Below are positions 1 to 7,947 of a stretch of DNA of 16,373 bases, in pieces. Below the pieces are notes generated by a model that saw only the letters and a list, made by a program, of their open reading frames with translations, was not told where the DNA came from and did not search any database. The DNA lies in assembly GCA_003445035.1 (NCBI GenBank), contig DLVV01000349.1, positions 1 to 16,373 on the forward strand. Reading direction: 5' to 3'. This DNA is from Planctomycetaceae bacterium (GTDB lineage: Bacteria; Planctomycetota; Planctomycetia; Planctomycetales; Planctomycetaceae). How positions within the stretch are numbered: position 1 is the stretch's first letter; every line of letters starts with the position of its first letter. Position numbers and translations under genes: made by a program.

Positions 1-1
1 A

Positions 2-2572
2 TCCGGTGTGCGGGCCGGCGACGATGGGCCACCGGATGCCATCCCCGATTCGGACCTGCGGACGACCGCTGACCTGCTCCGTGGATTCAACGACGCGGAA
101 CTCGAGGAGGCCAACAGGAAGATTCCACGACGACCCGAACCACCTCTCCGGCCGGCCCGACCTCGCCTGGTCACGGCCACGGGGACCGTCTTCGAGGATC
201 GCAACGCCAACGGCAAGCGAGACCCGGGCGAACCCGGCCTGCCCGAAGTCGTGGTCAGCGACGGCGAGAAGGTGATCCGCACGTCGGCCACCGGCGAGTA
301 CCAGTTCCGCATCCGCGTGGACGAAAACCCGCACCACCGTTTCGTTGTCGTCACCCGGCCGACCGGTTTCCGGCCGACCGCCGCGTTTTTTCATCGCATC
401 CCGTTCGACGAGTCGGAAACGAAATACACGGTCCATTTCGGATTCGCCCGCGACCGTGCCGCGGCGAAACGCAAGTTCTGGTTCATCACGGCCAGCGACA
501 GCCAGTTCACCAGCATCCCCCAGATGATCCCGACAGCCAAGGACTTCGCACAGGTCACCTCGGCCCCGGGAGGACCGGCCTTCCTGGCCACGGCCGGTGA
601 CCTGACGATGAACGGATCGCAGTTCGAATGGGACATGTACGACCGGATCCGTCGTTCTTCGAAGATTCCCGTCTACGAAGGGTTTGGCGGCCACGACGGC
701 AATTGCCTGGATCCGCGCTGCACGGTCAGCTTCGAACAGCGAATCGGACCGCCGTACTACTCGTGGAATTATGGCGGCGTTCATTTCATCCAGTTCGTCA
801 CCGAGACGTCCTACCTTCGCTCGACGGCCCAACTGCGTCAGCGGGACTGGATGACGGCCGACCTGAAGGCGCTGCCGGCCGGGATGCCGGTGATCGCCAT
901 CTCGCACTATCCGTTGTCCGCTTCGTGGTTCGACCAGCGGAAGGCCGAGGGCATCAACGTCATCTGCCAGATCGGGGCTCACTATCACGTCGTCCATGCC
1001 GGAAGCCGAAGAAAAGTTCCCATTCTCAACAGTGCTCCGGCCCGCGGCCGCGACTGGGGGGCCTACTCGAGGACCTATCGCTGGGTGTTCATTTCTCCCG
1101 ACGGAGTTCGTTCTCGACTTCGGGTGGCGGGGCAGTACAAGCGACTGCGGGTGGTCTCGCCTGGACCGAAGGCGGTTTCCGGTCGTCAGCCGCTGGTGGT
1201 CCTGGCCTACGACACCGCTCTACTGGTCAAGTCGGTCACGTGCCGGTGGACGAACCCCGACGGACGAGTGATTACCACACCGCTCCAACAGCAGGGCGAC
1301 TGGTCCTGGCACGGTTCCTTCGAACCCGGGACACCTGGACGTTGGAAGTGTGACCTGGTGGCAACCGATGTCACCGGAGCCCAATGGAAACGGCAGCAGC
1401 AGTTCCAGGTCGAAGCGGGGCAGACGGCAAAACCGAAGGTCGGTGCGGATTTTCCCTGGGTGCTCTCTGGTACGCCCCCCCGTCGTCTTGCTGCCGGCCC
1501 CACTGCCCCGCTGCGACCGTTGTGGGTCACTCACACGGGCAGCGTTCACGTGCTGCACAATTCACCGGTCACGGCCGGGGGCCGGGTGTTTGTTTCGGTC
1601 GGTAACCCCAATGCCGGCACTCCGGGGGCCGGCGTGCTTTGCCTGGATGCGGCTACGGGCAAACGCCTGTGGCGAACGGATTCACCACGTGGGGACATCC
1701 GTGGCCCGGTCTCGGTGCACGACGGCGTGGTCTACGCCATCCTGGCCGAGGGCTGGATCGCGGCCTTCGATGCCGACACCGGCCAGGTGAAATGGACACG
1801 GCCGCTGAATTCGTCGTACCGCGACGGCCGACCGCTGGCGATCATCAACACGCCTCCGGTGCCCACTGCGAAGGGGTTACTGGTCAACGACTGGCAGAAG
1901 CCGTTGTGGCTGGTCGATTACACGACGGGTAAGACGATCCGGCGGTTGGCCGGGGACGTCGGGGCCTACGCCGCGTTTGCCACGGTCTTTGACGATGTGC
2001 TGTACAGCGTCCGCCGTGGCGGGGGGACCGCTGTCCGCTTCCCCGGCGGCGAGCCGGTGTGGACCATCACCGAGACGTCCCGGTCGACTTCCGCACCGAT
2101 CGTGGTCGACGGAAAGCTCATCTACACCGGTTCCTCGGGCATCCGTGTCCGCGAGGCCGCGACCGGCAAGCTGCTCTGGCAGAAATCTCTCAGCGGCGCG
2201 GGGTACCAGAACGCGGCACCGGTGGTCTGGGACGACCTGATCCTGGCCAACGGTGGTGACATGCGGTTGCTGGATCTGAAGACGGGTGCCACGCGACACA
2301 CGGTTCCCTGCGGCCGCGAAGCCGACCGCTTCCGCCGATCACGCCGGCAGGCGCTGGCCGGCAGTTCGACGCCGATCATTGCCGGTGACCTGGCCTTCTT
2401 TGGCCACGACGACACGTCGATCCGCGGTGTGACCCGGAACGGCGAGGTGGCCTGGGAACATCGGCTGGGGACGCCGATCAAGACGTCTCCGGTGATCACC
2501 GGCAACCTGCTGCTGGTCCACGATTACGCGGGCAACTTGTGGTGTTTTGCCGGGCAAGCCGAGGTCCGGTGA
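2..2572 (+). CDS. Calcineurin-like phosphoesterase fused to PQQ-type beta-propeller (5' end outside window)
   Basis: The frame is open from the window edge. The first in-frame start-like codon (GTG at 8) has no visible ribosome site and no signal peptide follows, so the gene probably begins upstream. Counting from that GTG, residues about 59-145 form an SdrD-B/MetallophosN-like beta domain opening with a D-x-N-x-N-G calcium-type loop. Residues about 155-345 are a metallophosphoesterase core with D164-S-Q166, G197-D198, G-G-H229-D230, S-H300 and H325-Y-H327. Residues about 355-480 resemble the C-terminal beta domain of such phosphoesterases. Residues about 505-854 are PQQ-like propeller blades (repeats of the type L-D-A-x-T-G-K-x-L-W and D-A-D-T-G-Q-V-K-W). 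The family hydrolyses phosphoesters with a two-metal centre; the substrate here is unknown. The usual GNHD motif reads GGHD, so the metal-bridging Asn is missing and activity is uncertain. It converges on the beta-helix gene, with 24 bp between the stops. Confidence 0.9.
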   Translation, partial: SGVRAGDDGPPDAIPDSDLRTTADLLRGFNDAELEEANRKIPRRPEPPLRPARPRLVTATGTVFEDRNANGKRDPGEPGLPEVVVSDGEKVIRTSATGEYQFRIRVDENPHHRFVVVTRPTGFRPTAAFFHRIPFDESETKYTVHFGFARDRAAAKRKFWFITASDSQFTSIPQMIPTAKDFAQVTSAPGGPAFLATAGDLTMNGSQFEWDMYDRIRRSSKIPVYEGFGGHDGNCLDPRCTVSFEQRIGPPYYSWNYGGVHFIQFVTETSYLRSTAQLRQRDWMTADLKALPAGMPVIAISHYPLSASWFDQRKAEGINVICQIGAHYHVVHAGSRRKVPILNSAPARGRDWGAYSRTYRWVFISPDGVRSRLRVAGQYKRLRVVSPGPKAVSGRQPLVVLAYDTALLVKSVTCRWTNPDGRVITTPLQQQGDWSWHGSFEPGTPGRWKCDLVATDVTGAQWKRQQQFQVEAGQTAKPKVGADFPWVLSGTPPRRLAAGPTAPLRPLWVTHTGSVHVLHNSPVTAGGRVFVSVGNPNAGTPGAGVLCLDAATGKRLWRTDSPRGDIRGPVSVHDGVVYAILAEGWIAAFDADTGQVKWTRPLNSSYRDGRPLAIINTPPVPTAKGLLVNDWQKPLWLVDYTTGKTIRRLAGDVGAYAAFATVFDDVLYSVRRGGGTAVRFPGGEPVWTITETSRSTSAPIVVDGKLIYTGSSGIRVREAATGKLLWQKSLSGAGYQNAAPVVWDDLILANGGDMRLLDLKTGATRHTVPCGREADRFRRSRRQALAGSSTPIIAGDLAFFGHDDTSIRGVTRNGEVAWEHRLGTPIKTSPVITGNLLLVHDYAGNLWCFAGQAEVR

Positions 2573-2576
2573 ATTG

Positions 2577-2595
2577 CGCATGGCCGGATCATGCG
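2577..2595. terminator. Possible shared hairpin between convergent genes
   Basis: The 24-bp gap between two convergent stops holds a perfect 6-bp inverted repeat (cgcatg/catgcg) around a 7-base loop. There is no T-run on either side, so it is not a classical intrinsic terminator. Its position between converging genes is the main reason to list it. Confidence 0.25.
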
Positions 2596-2596
2596 G

Positions 2597-3646
2597 TCAA
2601 TCGGGCAGTATTCTGAAATCCCTGGCGTGCACCACGCCGTCACGGTCGATGACGACCGGGCCGAACGTGACTCCGCGTGGCTGGCTGGCGTCTTCACCCG
2701 GTCCGAAATCGAGTCGTTCGGGCAGGATCACCGAGCGGTATCGTTCGGCCTTGCTGGCGTACTTCATTTTCCAGCTGCTGGAGCCGTATCCCAGCAACAG
2801 GACACCGGTGCCGGAACTGCCGCCGCCGATGGTGTTGGGCTGCACGCTGACGTGAGCCACTTCAGTTGTGCTGTCATACCAAGGGGACAAGACCGACGTG
2901 ATGCCGTGTGTTTCGATGCCGGTGTGGCACAATTCGAAGATCGGCCGTGAGACCAGGCAGGCCTGCGCATGGGTGACGATGGCCGTGCCGAGGCTGCTGA
3001 AGTAACAGTCCTGGATTGTCACCCCATTGCCTCCGTGCGTCCGACCGTTGCCGATCTGGATCCCAATCCCCTTCGGGTTGTTCGGATAGGTGTGTCCGAT
3101 CCGACAATCGCGAATGGAAATACTGAGGGCGTCGAGGATCTGGACCCCATTGGTGAAACCGTTCAGATTCGCCCGTTCGATTCGCAGGGACCGTTGCGAT
3201 CCGGCGTTGGCCCGTATCGCCCAACCGGTCGACCGACCACTGGATGTCAAAGTCAGGCTGGAGACCATGAAGTTGTCCGGATGGGGGGCCAGCGTGATGC
3301 CGTCGCCGGTTTTGGGAGTGAAGTCCAATTTCACACTTCCGACGTGGACCCCTTTCAGGTGAACGTTGGCGCGTCCGGTGAGACCCTTGTGCCGGTAGAT
3401 GCCGGCGGGAAAGAAGACGACACCTCCGGTCCGGGCCACCGAATCGATGGCCGCCTGGATGTTCGCCGTGTCATCTCCGGTGGGACTTTTCTCGACCACG
3501 ATCCAGCCGGCCATTGCGGCGGGCCTGGCCTCCGGCTGCCGGCCGGCGGCGACCAGGGAGATGGCCGCAAGGGAGGTCATCAGGACGAGGCTGCCGTGTC
3601 GAGACCATCCGTGGTGGTCGGTTGCAATCGGAGGTTGGGTTTTCAT
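2597..3646 (-). CDS. Exported right-handed beta-helix (pectate lyase 3-like) protein
   Basis: This 349-residue protein starts at the ATG at 3646, which has AAAGGAA six to seven bases upstream; the longer upstream reading lacks a comparable site. Residues about 15-35 are a hydrophobic export segment preceded by Arg/His residues. From residue 57 the pattern G-D-D-T-A-N-I-Q-A-A-I-D followed by G-G-V-V-F-F-P-A-G-I-Y is the hallmark opening of Pectate_lyase_3/GH28-like parallel beta-helix proteins. The remainder alternates short beta rungs (for example I-S-I-R-D-C-R-I and V-T-I-Q-D-C-Y-F) as expected for a helix of coils. Such folds bind or cleave acidic or branched polysaccharides, but I cannot point to a catalytic triad, so enzyme activity is not shown. 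It lies 143 bp downstream of the YcjF-like gene on the same strand and may have its own promoter. Confidence 0.82.
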   Translation of the reverse strand: MKTQPPIATDHHGWSRHGSLVLMTSLAAISLVAAGRQPEARPAAMAGWIVVEKSPTGDDTANIQAAIDSVARTGGVVFFPAGIYRHKGLTGRANVHLKGVHVGSVKLDFTPKTGDGITLAPHPDNFMVSSLTLTSSGRSTGWAIRANAGSQRSLRIERANLNGFTNGVQILDALSISIRDCRIGHTYPNNPKGIGIQIGNGRTHGGNGVTIQDCYFSSLGTAIVTHAQACLVSRPIFELCHTGIETHGITSVLSPWYDSTTEVAHVSVQPNTIGGGSSGTGVLLLGYGSSSWKMKYASKAERYRSVILPERLDFGPGEDASQPRGVTFGPVVIDRDGVVHARDFRILPD

Positions 3647-3690
3647 GTCGTTCCTTTCGGGTGGTCGAATACTCAACGGGGTCGGGTGCC

Positions 3691-3703
3691 GGACAGAATG
3701 TCC
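3691..3703. promoter_or_regulatory. Short palindrome in leader of beta-helix gene
   Basis: GGACA-gaa-TGTCC is a perfect 5-bp inverted repeat about 45 bp upstream of the beta-helix start codon, in the 143-bp gap after the YcjF-like gene. It could be an operator half-site pair. It is short enough to occur by chance, and no -10/-35 hexamers can be placed confidently beside it. Confidence 0.2.
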
Positions 3704-3716
3704 TTCCTGCAACAGT

Positions 3717-3732
3717 GTCCACGAGGGTGGAC
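3717..3732 (-). repeat. Hairpin between YcjF-like gene and beta-helix gene
   Basis: GTCCAC-cctc-GTGGAC (read on the minus strand) is a perfect 6-bp stem with a 4-base loop, 57 bp beyond the YcjF-like stop codon. No T-run follows, so it is at best a weak pause or processing site rather than an intrinsic terminator. Confidence 0.3.
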
Positions 3733-3789
3733 CGTAGGGACAAGCACAACGGATGGTGTGTCTAGCGGTGCTCTAGCAGAACAGCGGAT

Positions 3790-4914
3790 TCAGGCCATCT
3801 GGCTGCTGGTCGCAGCGGGCGTGACACCGCGGCTGTTGAGAGCCTGGACCAGCCGTCGAATCGGGTGGGTTCCGCCGCTGTCACAGGGAATCGGTCGACA
3901 CTGCTGCTTGACGGTTCCGCCCAGCCGCATCATCAGCAGCCCGTTGGTCACGCCTTCAGTCACCCGACCGGCGATGGTGGCCAGCGTTTTTTTTGCGACC
4001 GCGTCGACCATGGCCTCGGTTGCCAGCTGGGCGATTTCTGCGAAGACGATCGCCGCCATGGCTCGCCGGAACAGTCTCAGTGTTCCCCACAGACCCGGTC
4101 GTCCGGCGTAGATCCGTGACACCTGGTCGATCAGCTTGACCGACTGCCAGAGCACGATCATCGCGTCGAAGGAATGTGGAGCCAATGCCGTGGCCACGGC
4201 GACCTGCGCACTGCGACTGGCGATGATCGCATCGGCCTCACGGTCGAGTGCATCCAGCACGTGCGTCTCGATCTCCTCGATGTCTCTCGTTCCGTCCCCA
4301 CTGTAATCGTTGAACTTGCGACCGACGGTCGCGATGCCGATCCGTGTCCGGTCGCTGGTGTGTTTTTCGAGAGTGGCCAGGTAGCCGGTCAGCTCCTCGC
4401 GCAGCTGTTCCGGACCGACCGAACCACTGGACAGCCGTTGCTGGTACGCTTCCACGCTCCGTCGAAGTCGAGTCACCGCCCGGATTCTCCAGTACCTCCG
4501 GGCCGACCGAATCCCCAGTATTCCGACCAGGAGGGCGACGGCCACGCAGGATGCCACGTAGATTCGTCCGATCGTCGGCCAACTCTCGACCAGGGTTGAG
4601 GCCTCGATGGCGACTCGGGAAATCACGAAGACGACCGCCAGCGTCAACAGCGAGATGACGGTGGCGATGACAAGCAACCGGTCCAGGCGTTGTCGTCTCG
4701 TGAGAGATTGCGACCGGTCGCTCGCGGTTGTTGCCGCGGCGTTGGGGGCGGAGTCGTCCACGTCCACCGCGTGTGGGGGATCCGGGGTGTTGGTTTCGTC
4801 TTCCAGGAAATCCACCGGTCCCGAGACCGGACCGGTGACGGGTCCTTGCGGGCGGCTGGTCGTATCGATTCGGATCGGGTCGGCGTCGGTGCTCATGTTG
4901 GTGCCTGCGTCCAT
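3790..4914 (-). CDS. YcjF-like (DUF697/TIGR01620-type) membrane protein, partner of YcjX
   Basis: This is 374 residues from the ATG at 4914. An ATG at 4896, with AGG seven bases upstream, is an equally possible start; a TTG at 4929 would overlap ycjX. The N-terminal ~70 residues are polar, with a repeated P-V-T-G-P-V-S-G-P-V stretch and an acidic patch. Two transmembrane helices lie at about 80-103 and 118-135. A soluble charged segment follows, and a conserved C-terminal helical block at about 238-310 resembles E. coli YcjF (A-L-A-P near 244, L-W-x-x-x-x-L-I near 255, then L-F-R-R). YcjF proteins are inner-membrane proteins encoded next to YcjX in the Psp stress regulon of enterobacteria; the biochemical role is unsettled. 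Here it starts five bases after the ycjX stop, so the two are surely co-transcribed. Identity rests on the block plus the neighbour. Confidence 0.85.
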   Translation of the reverse strand: MDAGTNMSTDADPIRIDTTSRPQGPVTGPVSGPVDFLEDETNTPDPPHAVDVDDSAPNAAATTASDRSQSLTRRQRLDRLLVIATVISLLTLAVVFVISRVAIEASTLVESWPTIGRIYVASCVAVALLVGILGIRSARRYWRIRAVTRLRRSVEAYQQRLSSGSVGPEQLREELTGYLATLEKHTSDRTRIGIATVGRKFNDYSGDGTRDIEEIETHVLDALDREADAIIASRSAQVAVATALAPHSFDAMIVLWQSVKLIDQVSRIYAGRPGLWGTLRLFRRAMAAIVFAEIAQLATEAMVDAVAKKTLATIAGRVTEGVTNGLLMMRLGGTVKQQCRPIPCDSGGTHPIRRLVQALNSRGVTPAATSSQMA

Positions 4915-4919
4915 TCGGT

Positions 4920-6299
4920 CTAGAAGCAACCTTCGAGGATCTTCCAGATGACTCGGTCCAGGTTGACGTGTGGCCAGAGTGAGCCGTCAATCGTCGGCAA
5001 CTGGGTCGGTTCGAATTCGGTGAATGCGTATGCGGGATTCCCGAAGACCCAGTTCTCGTCGTTGGGCCATTCGGGAGGCACTTTGCCGCAGAGGTAGTTC
5101 AACGGCCCCTCGGCCCGTCCCTTTACGGTCCCGTTGAGAACCTCTCTTTTTTCGCCGTCCCGCTCCTTGGCGTCCTTGGTGACGCGAATCGAGGTGAACC
5201 ACTCGGATTCGGGAGTTCGGATTCCGCCTTTGAGTTGCCCCTTCGCCTTGGTGACAAGAGCGTCGAGCAGTTTGGACATGTTGCTTCGAGAGTTTTTCGT
5301 TGCGTGGTCGGCCTTGGTGGCTGCGAACAGGGCCCGATTGATACCACCGAATGGTTTCCAGGCTGTGTGATAGGCTCTCAGGATCTCGGCGATGCATTGC
5401 CTGGTGTCGTTGTAGGCGTGCTTGCCGTTTTGCAGGATGCGGAGGACATCGACCAGGACCAGCTGGTTGTTGCACTTGCGGATCCGCTTGAGGAACGGTT
5501 TCACTCGCCGCTTCTTGTGCTTGTCGAAGCTCGCAGTCAGCTGCTTGCGCAACTGCTCGATCTCCGAGTCCGACTCGTCCTCTGAATCCGACGAACTCGG
5601 CAGGGGCACGAACGGGAGTTCGTCTTCTGTGGGTTCCGGGAGTTGATCGCTGGAGTCACACCGTTCGTTCCAACTGATCAGCGTCATGGCGGGCTGGATG
5701 AACTCGAGACCCTGCCGGCGGGCCGCCTGGGCGTAGCGGGCGTAGGCCGTCCGCAGCGATCTGAGAATGTTCGCGGCGGCTCGATTGTCGGCGGCTTCGA
5801 CGGCCTTCCGGTATTCGGCGGCCTCATCGGGACAGTAGTTGGCCATTCGATCCATGGTCTCGCTGGACCATTCCTCGAATGTCATGTCGTGCATCCCGGC
5901 ATCCAGCAGGTACTCGCCCGGGTAATCGTGAAGGTGCAGGGCAATGGTGCCCTGCGACTTGCCGAGTCCGACCCAGTTCCTGACGGTATCCACCTTTCCC
6001 CTGGCTCCCTGGTTCTCGTAGAAGAACCGGAGCACCAGTCCGGATTCCCTGCTGGTCGGAGCGGGCCACCGGGGTGGCTTTTCCCTCAGCCCCTTGAGGA
6101 ATCCCATGTAGGGGAATCGTTCCTTGTCGCGGTCGCGCGAGTGTTCGATCGTTGCCGCCCGCAGCGTGACACCGCTTGGCTCGAAACGCGACAGGCCCTT
6201 GCTGCCGAGTTCGGAGAGCTGGTAGATCAGCGACGTCAGGAAGACGGTCTTGCCGGTCTGGCGGAGCCCCGTGACTCCCAGGTGGATGTTGTGACGCAT
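4920..6299 (-). CDS. ycjX: YcjX-type P-loop NTPase (DUF463)
   Basis: This 459-residue protein is close to the 465 of E. coli YcjX. The ATG at 6299 has GAGG five bases upstream. The Walker A is G11-L-R-Q-T-G-K-T18. A switch/Walker B-like D125-Y-P-G-E-Y sits in the same context as the D-Y-P-G-E-W of E. coli. The family segments V-L-V-D-V-L (from 281) and F-A-A-T-K-A-D-H (from 325, the nucleotide-base contact T-K-A-D) are both present. The C-terminus keeps the G-x-V-P-x-x-x-P, F-x-x-F-x-P and L-P family pattern. YcjX is a cytoplasmic GTP/ATP-binding protein of the stress-response group acting with the membrane protein YcjF, encoded directly downstream. An insert at about 213-250 is very rich in Ser, Asp and Glu. 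No pspA, pspB, pspC or pspF is in the window, so phage-shock control cannot be inferred. Confidence 0.92.
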   Translation of the reverse strand: MRHNIHLGVTGLRQTGKTVFLTSLIYQLSELGSKGLSRFEPSGVTLRAATIEHSRDRDKERFPYMGFLKGLREKPPRWPAPTSRESGLVLRFFYENQGARGKVDTVRNWVGLGKSQGTIALHLHDYPGEYLLDAGMHDMTFEEWSSETMDRMANYCPDEAAEYRKAVEAADNRAAANILRSLRTAYARYAQAARRQGLEFIQPAMTLISWNERCDSSDQLPEPTEDELPFVPLPSSSDSEDESDSEIEQLRKQLTASFDKHKKRRVKPFLKRIRKCNNQLVLVDVLRILQNGKHAYNDTRQCIAEILRAYHTAWKPFGGINRALFAATKADHATKNSRSNMSKLLDALVTKAKGQLKGGIRTPESEWFTSIRVTKDAKERDGEKREVLNGTVKGRAEGPLNYLCGKVPPEWPNDENWVFGNPAYAFTEFEPTQLPTIDGSLWPHVNLDRVIWKILEGCF

Positions 6300-6653
6300 G
6301 AAGGCCTCGGCGATTCCCCGGTCAACTGGTTGGCGGTTGAAATTTTCGCTTTATGCTGGCGCCGGCGTTGTCTCGGAGAACCCAACCACACTGTTGGAAA
6401 AAGTGAACACTGGGTCCACGATATCCGCCCGTCGATGACGACGGCAATACCGGTCGGAGGACAGGATATTCCACCGCGGAAAACGAGCCGATCCAGGCGT
6501 TTTTCCTGCCTGGTTGGGTGGCTGTCAACGACCGGGACACCAGAAAGTCCTGTCGGAGGTTGGAAGCATGATGGTTTCGGCTCGCAGAAGGTGTTTCCGG
6601 TGACTCAGCGCACCGGTGTTTGATGGATTTCCGACTCGATCGGTCCGCTCGAA
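6300..6653. other. Gene-free gap upstream of ycjX
   Basis: This 354-bp stretch separates the NPCBM-hydrolase stop from the ycjX start. The frames crossing it do not resemble proteins. It must contain the end of the upstream transcript and probably the ycjX promoter. The only A+T-rich patch is around 6340-6353, read as CATAAAGCGAAAATT on the minus strand about 40-55 bp before ycjX. A -10-like CATAAA is there, but no convincing -35 lies 17 bp away. An inverted repeat CCGGTG/CACCGG with an 8-base spacer lies at about 6598-6617, just beyond the hydrolase stop, without a T-run. Confidence 0.5.
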
Positions 6654-7934
6654 TCAATTCGCCTGCCGATGCAGAACCGGGTCGGCCCACGCCGCGAGGT
6701 TGTGGCTGGAATTGGATCCGTCCTGGGCGACGGTTCGCAACGACAGCTTCAGGACATCGGCCCGGGGCAGGTCGACCTGGATCGAGATCGGTGGGGTGCC
6801 CGATTTGACGACCGCCGTGCGGATGAGCTGTTTTCCGTTGGCCATGATCACGAACGCGACCGCTCCCTGGGGACCGGCCGTCGGGTGCAGTCCGACCCGG
6901 CAACTGAAACGATCGAACACCTTGCCGGGTGCGAGAACAAAGTCGAGTGAAAACGGCGTGCCCATGCCGAATCCGGATTTGATCTTCGGACCCTTTTCGG
7001 CAAGAGCCAGGGGATGCAGCTGCCGGTTGGCGTCCATGGCCTGGTTGACCAGGAACGGGGTCACGTAATAGGGGTGCGGGATCATGCCGCCACGAAACTC
7101 GGGAAGCCAGTCCGCCAGGGACTGCCGGTCCCGGCTCGGCTGGTCCTTGTCGAAGCGGCCGGTTGCCAGGCAGAGGGTTGTGTAGATCACGTCCGCGGTG
7201 TGACGGGCGTTATCGAGAGCTGCCACCGAGTGGAGTTCCACGGCCTTTTTCCCATCGCCGTGCATTATGTCCTGCACAATCGGGATGATGTGGGTTCCCG
7301 CCCGCCGCTGCAGGAGACGTTGGTGCTGGAGGATCCGCAGGGCCGCTTCCTCACGTGTTCTGCCAAGGAGTTTTGGTTGATAGGCGATATCGGGAATCCG
7401 GTAGTCACCCTGGTCCATGATGCCCCCGGCCCCAAACAGGTAGTTGAACCGTCGCTTCTGCCCGGGTGGGGGGATCAGTGTCTTGAGTTGCCACTCGCTG
7501 ATGGGGCTGCTGTGGGCTCCCGGGGATCCGGGATCCTCGTTCCAGTGACACAGCACCCCGAGGAACTTCATTGCCTCGTCGGTTTCCCTGGCCTTCAGCT
7601 TTTCGCGAATGCGATCGAGGTACCACAGCGTCGCCCTGGCACTGGGTTCCGCCGGATTGACGTCGTGCAACGACAATCGAACTCCCGGCACGATGCAGTA
7701 GGGATCGAGTTCCGGGGCGTTGCCACCGGCGTGTCGGTCCTGCAGCGAGGTGTATTCCCTGCAGAGCCGTGCGAGTGCCTGTGTGCCCAGCAGATCCCGT
7801 TGCCATTTCGGCAGGCGTGCGACCGCCCAGAGACGGATCAGCCGGTGTCCCTTGCTCCAAGAGAACGCATTTCCGGGGGAGGCCACGAGGATCATGACCG
7901 CAAGCAGGCCACAGAACAGTCGATGCGTCTTCAC
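6654..7934 (-). CDS. Exported zinc phospholipase C/S1-P1 nuclease-like hydrolase with C-terminal NPCBM domain
   Basis: This 426-residue protein starts at a GTG (7934) with GGGAG six bases upstream, a site that abuts the stop codon of the preceding DUF4838 gene (13-bp gap), so translation is probably coupled. Residues 1-23 are a signal peptide ending at G-N-A-F. Residues about 24-260 are helical and carry W26, H30, H90-D91, H130, D134, H141, H235 and H245. This spacing is reminiscent of the trinuclear-zinc phospholipase C/P1 nuclease fold, in which an N-terminal Trp and scattered His/Asp bind zinc. Residues about 328-424 match the NPCBM carbohydrate-binding type: F-x-C-R-V-G-L then G-A-V-A-F-V-I near 357, and a final A-A-W-A-D-P. 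An exported enzyme with a sugar-binding tail is inferred; the substrate (lipid, nucleic acid or other) is not determined. Confidence 0.82.
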   Translation of the reverse strand: MKTHRLFCGLLAVMILVASPGNAFSWSKGHRLIRLWAVARLPKWQRDLLGTQALARLCREYTSLQDRHAGGNAPELDPYCIVPGVRLSLHDVNPAEPSARATLWYLDRIREKLKARETDEAMKFLGVLCHWNEDPGSPGAHSSPISEWQLKTLIPPPGQKRRFNYLFGAGGIMDQGDYRIPDIAYQPKLLGRTREEAALRILQHQRLLQRRAGTHIIPIVQDIMHGDGKKAVELHSVAALDNARHTADVIYTTLCLATGRFDKDQPSRDRQSLADWLPEFRGGMIPHPYYVTPFLVNQAMDANRQLHPLALAEKGPKIKSGFGMGTPFSLDFVLAPGKVFDRFSCRVGLHPTAGPQGAVAFVIMANGKQLIRTAVVKSGTPPISIQVDLPRADVLKLSLRTVAQDGSNSSHNLAAWADPVLHRQAN

Positions 7935-7947
7935 GAGAGTCTCCCTG

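Noticed and set aside
2591..4111. Plus-strand open frames across the beta-helix and YcjF-like genes
   Set aside because: They have no signal peptide, ribosome site or domain; the minus-strand genes explain the region.
5643..6623. Long plus-strand open frame of 326 codons opposite ycjX
   Set aside because: It is a mirror of the G+C-rich ycjX gene, with no recognisable domain, and crosses the gene-free gap.
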